Assembly: GCA_021464245.1 (NCBI GenBank) | Contig: JADCRB010000045.1 | Location: 768,468-832,467 of the forward strand | Direction: 5' to 3' | DNA from: Carallia brachiata | Lineage: Eukaryota; Streptophyta; Magnoliopsida; Malpighiales; Rhizophoraceae | DNA length: 64,000 nucleotides | In this document: positions 1 through 11,145 of the stretch, piece by piece | How positions within the stretch are numbered: the stretch's first letter is position 1 | How the letters are laid out: each line of letters begins with the position of its first letter | The notes under the pieces: generated by a model | What the model saw: the letters and a program-made list of their open reading frames with translations, nothing else | What the model was told of the DNA's origin: nothing | Databases searched by the model: none | Made by a program: the position numbers and the translations under genes

Positions 1-75
1 AAACAATTTTATAGGTAAGCAAACCGATCTGCCAGACGCAGAAAAACATTTTGCCCCATGAAAATATTTTCCTAC

Positions 76-708
76 CTTGAGATAAGACACGTCAACAAAC
101 TTCAATTCCAAGCATTTCTTGCACAAAAGATCAACACCCAGATCAGATATCTCCATGCACCACTTCAAGCTGAGCCTCTCCAGTTTTCCACAACCAACAG
201 CTATCTTTGCCAACCCAACATCACTAACTCCCAGGCACTTGTCCATCCTCAGCTCCCTCAACCCTCCGGCACACGATATCGCCGCCGCCTCATGGTCCCC
301 AAACCCGCAACAATACGACACGTCCACGCGCTCCAGCCAAGTACACGCCCCCACGAGCAACTCCAAGCCGGAAGACCGCAGCCCGGCGGCCCTGCTCAGG
401 TTCAAACCTCTCAGATTTCGCGTCCACCCTGCCGGGCCGCGGCGGCTCAGAAGCTGCGCCACCGTGCCGTCGTCAATGCGGGGGCAAACGGAGAGGTCGA
501 GAATCTCGACGGCAGTGTAATTCCGGAGCAGAGTAAACAGAAACTCGACCCGGAGGACACGGAGATGTTTCCGGGTCAGGAAATCGACCCGGAGGAAATC
601 TTTGCAGACGAGGCGCCAGGCCTTCCGATCAGCGCCGTCGCCGAGTTTTTCGTTGACTTTCACGAGTAAGTCTTCCGTCAAGACAGAAAGAATCGATGGA
701 CCCGACAT
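76..708 (-). CDS. F-box/LRR-repeat protein, first coding exon (partial gene)
   Basis: Minus-strand exon of exactly 211 codons, from the ATG at 708 to a donor (AAG|GTAGGA) at 76/75. The rest of the gene lies left of the window. The product starts MSGPSILSVLTEDLLVKV. An F-box-like N-terminus (about residues 5-45, with the WRLVCKDFLRVD motif) is followed by leucine-rich repeats of the cysteine-containing type (LDLSVCPRIDDGTV, LRGLNLSRAAGLRSSGL, LERVDVSYCCGFGD, LRELRMDKCLGVSDVGL, LERLSLKWCMEISDLGV). Such proteins are substrate receptors of SCF (SKP1-cullin-F-box) ubiquitin ligases. The closest family I recognise is the plant FBL3/RAE1-like group; which member cannot be told from one exon. A long plus-strand open frame over the same bases (58-669) is an antisense shadow. 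The GC content of this exon is clearly above its surroundings, as expected of coding DNA here. Confidence 0.88.
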
Positions 709-1130
709 TGATCTCCAAAGTTGTTTTCTTTTTCCTTGTTTTTTTTTCTTAATTTTTGTTTGTTTTTTGTTTTTTTAATGTTTCGAGGAAATTAAGGTTT
801 ATTTCTAATCTAAGTGGGGACGAACAAGAAGAGGAGGCGGAGGCGGAGAAGAGGGTGATGGCTGGGCTTCAAAAGAGTGCGAGACATGGCTAGAAGGCTC
901 ACATGTATCCGGTTCATCGTCTTTCGGGTTGCCGGTTCGCCCGGGTCCGGAAATTTTCTTAGCTTTGTTGGTTTTTTATCAATGTCAGTTGCAGAAGAAA
1001 TGGCTTTGCTATGGCATCCTAACCAGAGAGAGAAAGATAGAGAGAGAATGAGAGAAGTTGGAGTAATTACTCACTGTTGCAGATCATCGTTGGATCGGTG
1101 GAGTGTTATTACATTTGGCCAATAGCAATA
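709..1130 (-). promoter_or_regulatory. 5' flank/leader of the F-box/LRR gene
   Basis: On the minus strand this stretch is strongly pyrimidine-rich in two places (about 830-860 and 1026-1060), as in plant 5' leaders and Y-patch core promoters. I see no good TATA box at a sensible distance, so the start of transcription is not fixed. The assignment is inferred from composition only. Confidence 0.35.
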
Positions 1131-2959
1131 ATTGACAAGGCAATTTTTTTTTTTATAAAAAATAATTTTTGACGGATATTTACTTGAATTGGATTAAAAG
1201 TATAGGCATGACATTAATTTAATAACTTTTATTAATAACTTTTACTTAACATTTTTTAATCGAATTTATTCTCTATATATTTCAAATTTTCTAAATAATA
1301 TTTTTTTATAGATAAAATATAATGACTTTACTGTTTAGAAATGAGTAAGAGTGTAATCTATCTGATAGTTCATATTTTTTTAAGTTAATAATTTTTATTA
1401 GTGTCACGTTAAATAGCTCACATTTTACTTGACAGTGAATGATGGAATATTAAAGTATGAAATGAGTTAATCTCACTTGAATGACTTATTTTAAATTTGA
1501 AGTCATTCGAATTTTCAAATATGTGATTTTTAATATATTAATTTTAAACACAATAGTTTTTAGACTCATCACATTTCAAATAAATTAGATTTCAAAGTCT
1601 TTGATTTATGTGTTAGATTAATCATGGATGCTTAAGATGAGAATTTTATTCTATGGGTTATTTACATGTTTTATTAATGTCAACTCCACTTAGTCTAATT
1701 TTAAATAGGCTAAGTCGGATTTTGGAGTGGATAAGCACACGTTTTTTCTACCAAAAAAAAAAAAAAAGTTTTTATTTTATGGTCAGTACGCATAAATTTA
1801 TTGTAAAATTTACGTATCTTTTACACACACAAAAAAAAACCTTAACAATAATCGATATAATTCGAACTCTAAATAAAATGTATAAAAATAGAATACTTGA
1901 CGGTGGAACACTGGCTGTGGAGGGAAGAAATTCTCACCGTAGGATGGATGAGGTTCTCGATTTGAAGAATTAACGAAGATTTGACAAAAGAAGTGCGCGT
2001 GGCAGACGTACGCGGGAAACATGAGGAAATGGATGGATAGAGATGATGGAGATATTTTCTGTACCGCACCTTCTACGAAAGCCGTAGGCATTCCGTGTAC
2101 GGTGGCACTTTTATCCCGTGGGGCCCAAATTATATGGAGAAGGCCGTACTTATCTCCGTTCGGGATTCTTCTTTACGCCTCACGCTTTGGGGCCCGCATC
2201 AGCTAACACCGACACCACAACTTTGCATCCGATCTGAGTTTTGCTTACGCAGCCAGCTATGGTGGTCCCACTTCCTAATAGAGTTACCATTCAAATAAAA
2301 ATATTTTTTTATCTGAAACTTCATAATCTAAAATTTAATTGAGTCTCGATTAATTCAGTATAAATTAAATAAATTTGTGAAAATGAATTAAAGTTCTCTC
2401 AGCGCTCATCTTCTTTGTTCACAAAAATAAACCTTAAAATCTTATTTAAAAAGAATAAATTTTTTACCGTTTGAATTAATAAATTTTGGTTAAAAAAAAA
2501 TCTTAACGATGTGCTCTCAGTTTTTATCAAGGTCGCAATCATAAACCGTACTTGCGTTGTTCGTTGACATTTCATTCACATTTTTTTTTTTTTGGTGGGA
2601 GAGGACTTTACTTTTGAAATATTATTAAGTTTAAATAATTTTTTAAAAATTTAATTATTTGTTAATAAATTTAAAATATAATATTATGTTCACAATTAAA
2701 TTTTTTTATTTGAAAAAATTTCAGTGTAAATATTTGAACTTAAATTAATGTTAAAGATGACATGCTAAATTATCATTAAACTATTACATCCGTTATTTGA
2801 GGTGTTCTTTCTCTCTCTCTCTTTTTTTCTATAAAAAAATGTGCAATAACAATATATAAATTATCGCATTTATGAACCGAAGTCGGGATCATTCATTGAT
2901 GTGCTCTCCTTTACGTAAATGGACATGCAATATTTTTATACTACAAATAAAATGTTTTA

Positions 2960-2995
<36 letters not shown>

Positions 2996-4601
2996 TAATT
3001 CACAAAAATTTATTATATATTATATAAAAAGTTCTTGTGTAATATAAAGTATTTTATATATTGCATAAAGCATTTAGGTTCAGAAAGCAAGTTCAAAAAC
3101 GCGAGTCTGCATAGTCGAACTTAGAAATAAAATGATTATTATTCATACTAATAATGAATGAAGATTTCAATAATATAGCAATTGAATTTTATTTTTATTC
3201 TGCTCAAAATAAAAATATATAAAATAAATGGACTGGTTCATAATTAAATTAAATTCATTTTAATACAAATTCTAAAAATTGTAATAAATTATTAATTTCC
3301 TTAAACAGTTCCTCAAATCTTGTAATTTAGGACTCAATGTATTGGAATGTATTTTTTTTTCTTTTCTTTAAGTAGTGTGAGAATTTGAATAATTTTTATA
3401 TTTAAAATTTTTAATATAAAAAATAGATGAAAAAAAATAGTGAAATTCAACAAAACAAATTTCTTCAAGTTTATGCATATGAAATTTGTTGGTGGTGTTT
3501 TTCGTTTTGATAAGAAAAGTGTTGATTATGTTAAATACCTCTTTTTAATTTTAGTTGGGCGCATTAAATATCTTGTTCAATATCTAACTTTTCAATAATT
3601 GAATGCTTTATTTTAGATAAACGAGCGATTTGCAATTTAAGTTGTTTTAGCGGTTAATATCTGACTTGTCCATTGCTGAAAACTACTTTTTATTCAAGGC
3701 AGGTAAGGCATGCGTCACTAATTTGGTACCTGCAAAGATGGTTGTGCTTCCAATTAAATTTCCTTTTTCAGTCTTTAAAACGAGAGAGTGGAAAGGCATA
3801 CCCCAATATCGTTCCATCACAAATCAAAAAAATATTATGATTTTATATTAGAATGATATAAAATGACTCAATAATTATGATATTTTTCGTGTCAAATAAA
3901 AATTATAAATTTAATCCTATTATTCAAGATTGAAATAGGCTATCATTCACACGGATCCGAATTATTTGAGTCTACCACACAAACAGTGGTTTCCAATTAA
4001 GTTTCTGTTCGTGCTTATTGTTTTTCTTTTTTTTTTTTCTTTTTTCTTTTGGAAATTTGCAACACATTAATATTGTCAGTGCTTCAATTTCTATGGATTG
4101 AGAAATTGCTTCGAATTAGGTAACCATTCCACAACCCACACTGGGACAAGATCCCACTACTCAATCGCGATATGGTTTGCCATTGAGAATATGGTCGCAA
4201 CATTGCTCTTTTTTTTTTTCTTTTGTCACAAGTGAGGCCAAAAAATCAACAAATCAGAATAAAACCACTAAAAATCAAATAATAAGTCTTAATAAAACGT
4301 CTGAACCAATTATTCACAATGTTTTCACCAAGGCCACCTTTTTCTGATCCCCAACCAGGCCCTCTGTTTCCCCCTCAAACCCCATGTTGTCACCAAATTC
4401 TAATGGGTCAAAGAGGGCTATTCATTTAGAGGGCCATTCGCTTCCAAGGTTCCAAAGACGGCATTTGAGCCAATTGCTTAGCAATTGGGCTCCGAACCTT
4501 TACAACTTGTATCATAGGCCCATGCAGCAACGTGCAGATGCTAGGTTTCATGCGGAGGCCACAACTCGTTTTTGTTCCAGTAAGCGTTTACCAGGTCAGT
4601 T
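1131..4601. other. AT-rich intergenic DNA
   Basis: No gene recognised. Very AT-rich, with A/T homopolymers throughout and a (TA)n microsatellite at about 2963-2992. A less AT-rich island at 1900-2280 has short open frames on both strands but no family motif, and composition alone does not support a gene. Another such patch at 4320-4600 carries a 106-codon frame that runs into the SINE and is not convincing. Confidence 0.6.
2963..2992. repeat. (TA)n microsatellite
   Basis: About 15 uninterrupted TA units, followed by AT-rich unique sequence. Confidence 0.9.
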
Positions 4602-4752
4602 GAAAGTGCTCCACACAACCAACGAACAGTTGGTCCGATTGGAAGGAACTTGGCTTTCACTAAGTAAGATCTCGAATTCGAGTGAGACTCAATATAATTT
4701 TTAGATACTGGAATCTAACAACCAAAAAAGAAAAGAAAGTGCTCCACACAAC
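4602..4752 (+). mobile_element. tRNA-type SINE with an 18-bp target-site duplication
   Basis: The 18-mer GAAAGTGCTCCACACAAC occurs perfectly at 4602-4619 and again at 4735-4752. Between them lie about 115 bp with the layout of a plant SINE: a box A-like start (GTTGGTCCGATTGG, about 4629), a box B-like motif (CTCGAATTCGAG, about 4671) and an A-rich 3' tail (CCAAAAAAGAAAA) directly before the second repeat. Long perfect flanking repeats with an A-rich tail are the hallmark of insertion by LINE machinery. Pol III boxes identify it as tRNA-derived. It encodes no protein, and the perfect duplication suggests a fairly young copy. Confidence 0.8.
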
Positions 4753-5101
4753 ATAAGAAAGGACACAGAAGTCACACATCTCTTCCAACATCTAATGATA
4801 CACATTAGAGCGTGCCTAACAAGTATTATGTATCCCTTCTTAAGTTGCAAAAAGCTTGATAGCAGGGGCAAACAAAGACAGAAAGGCGTAAGAAAGAAAA
4901 AGGTAACATTATCAATCACCGAAAACGGAAAGGAGACGGACCACCTGAAATTTAATTGATATGGGGATAATGTCCTCCTGGGAATTATATTGTTCACTAT
5001 GAAACAAAGCTCAATCAGATCACTTTCACCAGAATTCACCCAATTTTGTTTGAAAGACAACTCCACACAACAAAATGCTTCCCCCAAGCCCCGAAGGCGT
5101 G

Positions 5102-5104
<3 letters not shown>

Positions 5105-5136
<32 letters not shown>
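5105..5136. repeat. (TA)n microsatellite
   Basis: About 15 TA units. It inflates an otherwise meaningless open frame on the minus strand. Confidence 0.9.
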
Positions 5137-5140
<4 letters not shown>

Positions 5141-5711
5141 ATGTAGTTCCCTCAGAAAATATAGAAAAGAGTCGATCACTGTAAATAATCAGCATTAGCA
5201 TGGTTTACAGGAAGCATCATTGGGAACACTTAACCAACCTGCAGAAATAAAAAGGACAACAAAACAGGGCAATACAAATCTGATCGCAAAGGTAGCAAAA
5301 TATGATCAAGCGGCCGAATTCAATCACACAAAAAAAAAAAATCAAGCATCAAATATGCAGGAATCCAGTACCCATCAAGAAAAAAAAAAAAAACAAATTA
5401 GATGAGTACCCATCAAGGAAAAAAAAACAAATTAGAAGCGAAAGCAAAAGAGGTGAACTCAAATCCCAAAACAAACTAGATGGTAACAACCAACTCAATT
5501 GATTAGCCCACACTCAAAACAAGTGGAGAAGCAAATGAAAAAAATTGTGTAAACTTAACATAACTAACCCAATAATAAATAAACCAGATTTGTAATTCAA
5601 GCAAACAAAAGTACAATGAAAAACACATCAAAATAACATACAAAAACCTGAGCAGGTGACTGACCCATCTACAGATTTATGATAAAAAAAAAAAAAAAAA
5701 GCTGATGGAGC

Positions 5712-5791
5712 TCAGATAAATTTGGATAGAATCAATTCCCAGACATTGAAGAATGTCTCATAATGAGCTGGGATTATAAAATTTATCATCA
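5712..5791 (-). ncRNA. Weak C/D-box snoRNA candidate
   Basis: On the minus strand a TGATGA (C box, plus-strand 5786-5791) and a CTGA (D box, 5712-5715) lie 80 nt apart, with complementary TAAATTT/AAATTTA segments just inside them. The location downstream of a telo-box promoter fits a plant snoRNA host gene. Against it, the complementary segments lie inside rather than outside the boxes, and I could not match the guide sequence to an rRNA site. Treat as a hint only. Confidence 0.2.
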
Positions 5792-5978
5792 CAGCATTCA
5801 CACAAAGCAAATTTTACACACACACACACCAAAGGATTTAACACAAAACAAACCAAATAAACAAGAGGGCAAAATATCATAAAATAATAGAATAAATCAG
5901 GTGGATGAAGAGGAGGAAGAGGAAGATGGGGGGCTACGCTAATGGTTTTTGTAAGGCAGGGGAGAGCGTGAGACCGGT

Positions 5979-6342
5979 CTAGGGTTTCTGAAACTTCTGT
6001 TGGCTTATTACGGATATACCCTTTAGTTAAACTGGGTTTATCGGGTCAAATAGTAAACCATCTGCTCTGCTTGCAACCAGCCCGATAAATTCTTTGACGG
6101 GCCTCTTATCATAGATCCCTTAAAGTGTTCTGGGCCGCCTAAAGCTTTGGATCCAGGCTCAAAGATCCAAACTTTCAGTCCTGGGAGGATTGTCGGCCTA
6201 GAAATGAAGACGTGTTTTATGCCCGAAAGCCCACATTGTTGATTGTTTGTGTGCCAGCTAGGGCAATCCTTGGTAGGCTAGATTGATTTGGGCCTCCCCT
6301 AGCTTAAAGTAATCAACTCCATGGGAGGAGTAACATGGCCCA
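5979..6342 (-). promoter_or_regulatory. Telo-box plus site II (TCP-type) promoter elements
   Basis: A telo-box (AAACCCTAG on the minus strand, plus-strand 5979-5987) is followed upstream by TGGGCC/GGCCCA motifs at 6131-6136, 6289-6294 and 6337-6342. This combination is known from plant promoters of ribosomal protein, snoRNA and cell-proliferation genes, where TCP and Myb-type factors bind. The elements are seen directly; that they drive a minus-strand transcript is inferred from the telo-box orientation and the pyrimidine-rich stretch just downstream. Confidence 0.5.
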
Positions 6343-6973
6343 TTCCTTTGATTTGTTTGTTTTCCTCAATCAAGCCTAAAAGTGAGTCTAGGTCTCTCTG
6401 TTTGAGATTCAGATCAGAGACGGTTTTTTTTTTTTTTTTATTTTTTTGACACATGTATAATTAAGAATTAGTCAATCAATTGCTAAGTAAGACAAGAAAG
6501 GCCGAACAAAAAACATCATACGAGGTGTAAGCATATTAATCTACCTAAGTAAAAAGTTTTCCTATTGAAAATATTTGAAGATAGTAGGGTTAGAACTCTT
6601 ACTTGAGTAATGTCTAACGACCAACTCGATTAAGTCAAGTTAGTTGAGACCATCTTAATGACCCTCTTACTTTTCATCTAGTCATGTGGAGTGTAAATAT
6701 CCTATTAGGTACATTGTGAACAATGGAATCATTTATAATTGAGTAATCATATTCCCATATGATTAGATCATGCCGGACAAAATTTCTCAAACTACTTAAT
6801 AGTTAGATGTGAATATTTTTAAAGTTATCTATTTTAGCAATATATTTTAACAGTAGTGAAATACGACGAAGTTCAGGAAACGAGAGGTTGATCATTATAT
6901 TTATAATTTATTAATTTAAGGATAAATCAAGAAAAAACGAGCTTTATTACTAGAAAAGAGTGTCTAAATAATC
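6343..6973. other. Intergenic DNA upstream of the telo-box promoter
   Basis: No gene seen. Around 6540-6660 a minus-oriented box B-like motif (GAGTTCTAACCCTA) lies near another tRNA-like word (GAGTTGGTCG). This could be an old SINE relic, but no target duplication is visible. Confidence 0.4.
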
Positions 6974-8889
6974 TCATTCTTTAGGCCTAAGCTCAATTCC
7001 CTCAACAATAAGTCCCCCCTTGAGATGTTCACCAATCTCCTTGAGGCACATACGCACCTCTCTATCTACTCCATCGTTGTAAAAGCTTCCGAATTCAATC
7101 CGAGTCCATCCATCTTCATGCTCACAAGCGAATTTTGTGCTTCCTTTACCTTCACCAACCCTCCATTCCAATGCATGGTTGCTTTTATTTTCCCTCCTCA
7201 AAAAACTTTGCCTTCTGATTTAAAGTGGCCAACTTCAAGTGATACTTCTGATTGTAAGGTGTCTAGTCCAAAAGCATGATCAGCAAATTGAACAATGAGA
7301 TACGCCCCATAATTTGTTTTTGGAGATAGTATCCCTGTATTGAACTGACCTTCGATTTGCAGCCACCAAATTGTTATAAGTTCAGCAATGTCTTCAAATC
7401 TGGACAAGAAGAAGGAAGAAAATTGACTTAAAAGGGTTTTATTTTGGGTATTCATTTAATGATTTTCCACCTCAATAATAACTGAAATTATTAGAGTAGT
7501 TCTCTTGAGAGATTTAGAGTTCGAATTTCAATTTCTTTTTTATTCTCATCTCTAACCATTAAACTACTAGTTTGAAAAGAACAAAAAAAAACTAATAATA
7601 ATACATATTATGCAAACCTTGTATCAGGTCTGGAATTCCAAGACCAGTAGTGAGGATGCTAGCCCATGAAATTGACAGCTCCCTCGCACTAAGAATGTAG
7701 CTTTTCTTGCCTGTTGATCTCTCTAACGAGAATATCTATCCAAAAGATTAAAAAATTAAAAGAACCAGTCCATTATTAAGACATTAACGATGCAGACTAA
7801 TACACATAATTTGTTCTTGCATACACCCATGAGTGTAATGTAACGTAACAGTTGAAAAATAAATGATAAAGGGGTTTCATCTTTCGTTGTAGTCAATATG
7901 GACTTTATTTTTTGGGGAAAAAAAAATCTAATTACTTAAAGTTTCCCTACTTTCTGAAGTAGTAAAACCCACATTTCTGGCAATAACCTAACAACAAACC
8001 AGATGTGACATATAAACCCCCAAAATAACAGTGAATTATGTCATGTCTTAAACAAGGTAAACGAACATATGGGAAGTCAAGCTTACTCGGCAGCGCATAA
8101 TTTCTATACCACTATGGCTGAATTTTGAGGCAATCACTGCATATTGGCGCGTGTTTGGCAAATCAAAAAACTTGTGCTCAAGTGTGTTTGACCCACCTCG
8201 ATTTTTTTACTTTGTTCAAGGAGGCCGAAAGGTAGGAGAATAAAATTACTAGAATTTAAATATAAAATTAATAAATCTCAACAAAGTGTCTCAACCAATT
8301 ATACTAAAAGTATGAGACTGAACCACCACATCTATATATGCAATTAGCTTACAAAACTCCTGCTGTAAAATATTTTTGGTTTGAATGAAAGGAAGATAAA
8401 TGGGGATCTTAGACCTTGATTTATTATAGCATATTTTTAACCGGCATTATATTTTCAATTGGAATTGCCTAAAGTATGCTATTGTGTAATAAAGTTGTGA
8501 CATTATTGGAGCCTAGCAGCCAATAAAGACCAATAGAGTTAATGTTGTAGTACATAATGCACCAAAATATACGGCTACAAGTTGACGAGCAAATTTCAAA
8601 AATCAAGCAACATTTCCAAATCATACCTTTCTACCCCCATCAATCAAGTGTGGACTGCATAACTTGAAGAACAGGTCTTTCTTGGATGCATAAGCCAACG
8701 GACATGAAATTCTGCAGAGAATGTCCTGATAATCGGACGGTAAAAATTTCTCCCAACGGTGTCTGAATCAGCTGAGTTTCGGCTCGCCAAAGAGATTAAT
8801 GAGACACAACATGCATCCCTCGGAGATGCGAGTGATAGAATGTATGAAAAACAATCTTCAGGCAACATACCCAAGTTCATAATTTTCAT
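6974..8889 (-). pseudogene. F-box PP2-B (phloem protein 2-like) gene, frameshifted
   Basis: Three exons like those of the intact neighbour at 9699-10957: 8889-8627 (F-box), 7735-7618 and 7399-6974 (PP2 lectin-like domain). Splice sites are intact, and the C-terminus keeps the family signature GGLIVEGIELRPKE before the stop at 6974. Each exon carries a net loss of one base relative to the reading frame: near 8755 (after DSDTV, before the expected W-E-x-FLP), near 7657 (in WAS-PHYWSW) and near 7200 (T-run before the RREN segment). The start is ATG 8889 (MKIMNLGMLPEDC); the LPEDC and YILSLASPRDAC motifs are F-box. PP2-B proteins are SCF adaptors with a glycan-binding-type domain. Either a recently dead duplicate or one damaged by consensus errors. 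About 130 bp upstream lies a TATA box. Confidence 0.85.
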
Positions 8890-9020
8890 TCTCAAGAGAA
8901 AAAAAAAAAAACTTTTTTTTACTCAAAACCCTGAAAAAAAAAAAAAGTGTGGCAGAAAACCAAAAATCAGGATGCGACAGCTTTATTTATTGAGATGATT
9001 GGTTTTAATGTTGTAAGCAC

Positions 9021-9028
9021 TATATATA
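9021..9028 (-). promoter_or_regulatory. TATA box of the broken PP2-B gene
   Basis: Minus-strand CTATATATAG about 130 bp upstream of the ATG at 8889. The spacing resembles that of the TATA box of the intact neighbour, showing that the promoter was duplicated with the gene. Confidence 0.55.
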
Positions 9029-9698
9029 GATGTGTATGTATATTCATGGTTGATCCAGTAGGTATTAGGCGGCCAAGGAACCGATATCGTTAAAATGACG
9101 ACATTTCTTGTTGTCCTATCCTGGTTCATATGACGACATGAAGTGGACAGAATGAGCACATATAATGCACATTTTCATTGCTATAATCAAAAGATGAGGA
9201 TCTATTAGGCCATTAGAAATATGGGAGGATCCCAGCCAAAATGGAGTATTAATTGCAAAAAGTCAGTTTTTTTTTTTTCCTAACAATGCACGCACTGTTA
9301 CGTGCAAGATTATTTTATTGGTAGTATCAAGGTTGTTGCTGTCCTAAAAAATTTAATTATCCGAGAATTCGAATACAAAAACTTGTCTCGCTGTTGAACA
9401 TTTTTGCATGAAACTTAAAAGACTTAACTACTTAAATCAGATCGTTAGATTTAATTAAAAAAAGTCTGTGCGAAAGGAAAAAGGATAAAAAAATTCGTAT
9501 AACATGACATTAAAAAATGACAAGAGAAGCCTATACATGTTTGAAATGAATGAATTAATGGTAAACACTACAACTTTTGTTATTTACTTTTTTCTCTCTC
9601 TCTTACTCTCTTGTTTTTGGCTCCATTTTTTACTCTATATACTCTAAGAAAGAACCCCAATTGAACAGTAAAAAAACCCATCTTGATGATGAGCCAAA
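9029..9698. other. Spacer between the two PP2-B genes
   Basis: No gene recognised. It contains the promoter of the broken copy on its left side and probably the 3' untranslated region of the intact copy on its right side (about 9560-9698). Confidence 0.5.
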
Positions 9699-10957
9699 TT
9701 AGGGACTTTTAGGCCTAACTTCAATGCCTTCAATAACAAGACCTCCTTTCAAATGCTGACCCTTCACCTCCATTAAGCTCATTTTCACTTCCTCATCATT
9801 TTCTCCACTAAAGAACTCTCCTAGCTCAATTTCCATCCATCCATCTTTCCTTTCACTTGGGACTCTTCCATCTCCTTCAATCACCCTGGATTTCAGCATC
9901 TGCAATCGATTTGCAAACATTAGAAGCTCCATCTGCCGTTTCTGGCTATCTTGGGCCCTGCGCAAGTATGCAGTGCCAGTGGATGATTGACTCCCTACTT
10001 CCACTGATATCTCTGATGGCATTAGATCGAGCCCGTAAGCGCGATCGGTGATTTTTAGAATTAGATATGCTCCATATTTGGTGTTTGGTGATAGCATTTG
10101 AGTCCTGATCTTGCCTTTGATTTCCATCCAACTCATTGTTCTAAGTACAGTTACCTCAGAGAATCTGCAAAGGAAGAGTATAAAATAAGTATGTCACACA
10201 CAACACAAATGTTCTTGCTTTTCTCTCTTTATGGTGTTGGAAGGGAAGTCCCGCATCGGTAGGCAAAAGTTAAAATGTGTGGTTTATAAATTGTGGGTGA
10301 GTTAGTGAGGATAATTTAAATCATTCTAATAAGAAAATAAACTCAACTAAAATAAATTTAACCCAACACCCTTCTACCTGTTAATGCCCACACCTCAGGA
10401 CATGTGGATCAAAAAAACAAGAACGAACAAACAAACAAAGAACACTAAAAGATTAACCTTGATTCAGGCAAAGAAGTCCAGCTCCAATACAATGGCTCAT
10501 TACTCCAAGTTATGGAAAGATCTCTTGCAGATAATAGATACGATATCTTGCCAGATGATTTCTCTAACCTGAAGCTCTGCATCACAGTTAAAAAATATAG
10601 CACATATACAATGAGAAAATTGGACTGCAAATTTTTCTTTAAAAAACCAATTTTGATGAGTTTTGGTCCCATTTTTCTCACCCTTTTGCCGTTCTCTACG
10701 AGAATGGAATCGCTGAGAAGAAGGAAAAGCTCTTTCTTTGAAGAAAACTTCAAAGGGGTGGTTGATCTTGATACCAAGTCCCGATAATCGGACGGCAGGA
10801 AATTTTCCCATGTGGTGTCAGAGTCAGCAGCTGATAGGAATGAAGTGGAAACCAGGGAGGATCTGCAGGCATCTTGTGGGGATGTCAAAGACAGAATTGT
10901 GGAAACACAGCCTTCTGGCAAGCCACTGAACCCCATCATTTGACCTTCACTTTCCAT
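9699..10957 (-). CDS. F-box protein PP2-B type, intact
   Basis: Three exons on the minus strand, 10957-10682, 10576-10458 and 10164-9699, give 861 bp (286 residues) with no frame break; all introns are GT-AG. The start MESEGQMMGFSG is the first ATG after a purine-rich leader. Residues about 10-55 form the F-box (LPEGCVSTILSLTSPQDAC, then DSDTTWENFLPSDY). The C-terminal half (about 130-284) is the PP2 domain: SWTSLPESRFSEV, MEIKGKIRTQMLSP, YGAYLILKITDRAYGL, GWMEIELGEFF and the end GGLVIEGIEVRPKSP. Members are SCF ubiquitin-ligase adaptors with a phloem-lectin-like module thought to read glycans. Known relatives are Arabidopsis PP2-B10/B15-type genes. The broken copy just downstream is its tandem duplicate. 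Confidence 0.92.
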
Positions 10958-10979
10958 TTCTTTCTTTCTTTCTTTCTTG
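10956..10979 (-). repeat. (GAAA)n tract in the PP2-B leader
   Basis: Minus-strand repeats of AAGA/GAAA immediately upstream of the start codon, in the probable 5' untranslated region. Confidence 0.7.
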
Positions 10980-11135
10980 TTCAGTGATCTTTTCAGGATA
11001 ACAGAATGAATGACTAAATATCTTTAGTTTCAGTCCAGCAATGTCCTTGTCTTGTTTTTTACAGTGTTTATCCCTGAGGTTTTTCTCTCTTGATTTTTGC
11101 TCTTATGGGAATATGGATTTGAGCCTTGTTGATGG

Positions 11136-11145
11136 GTATATATAG
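11136..11145 (-). promoter_or_regulatory. TATA box of the intact PP2-B gene
   Basis: Minus-strand CTATATATAC about 180 bp upstream of the ATG. Transcription would then begin near 11105-11110, giving a leader of about 150 nt. Confidence 0.6.

Larger units (their letters stand above)
4753..5960 (-). other. Possible non-coding or unrecognised minus-strand transcription unit
   Basis: Lies downstream, on the minus strand, of a telo-box/site II promoter (see 5979-6342). No convincing coding exon is visible. The longest open frame (166 codons, 5201-4701) runs through a (TA)n repeat and has no family motif. A short segment beginning ATGGGTCAGTCACC (about 5675) is followed by a plausible donor, but no matching next exon was found. 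It contains (TA)n at 5105-5136, an imperfect duplication at about 5369-5436 and several poly-A runs. Telo-box promoters often drive ribosomal protein or snoRNA host genes; the transcript here is an inference. Confidence 0.3.

Noticed and set aside
58..669. 203-codon plus-strand open frame
   Set aside because: Antisense to the F-box/LRR exon; the minus-strand translation shows clear LRRs and a start and donor, so the plus frame is a shadow.
1810..2298. Several short frames on both strands
   Set aside because: Overlapping in conflicting frames, none with a recognisable domain; the region is only a mildly less AT-rich island.
4701..5201. 166-codon minus-strand frame
   Set aside because: It runs through a (TA)n microsatellite and T-rich DNA, has no family motif and no supporting splice structure.
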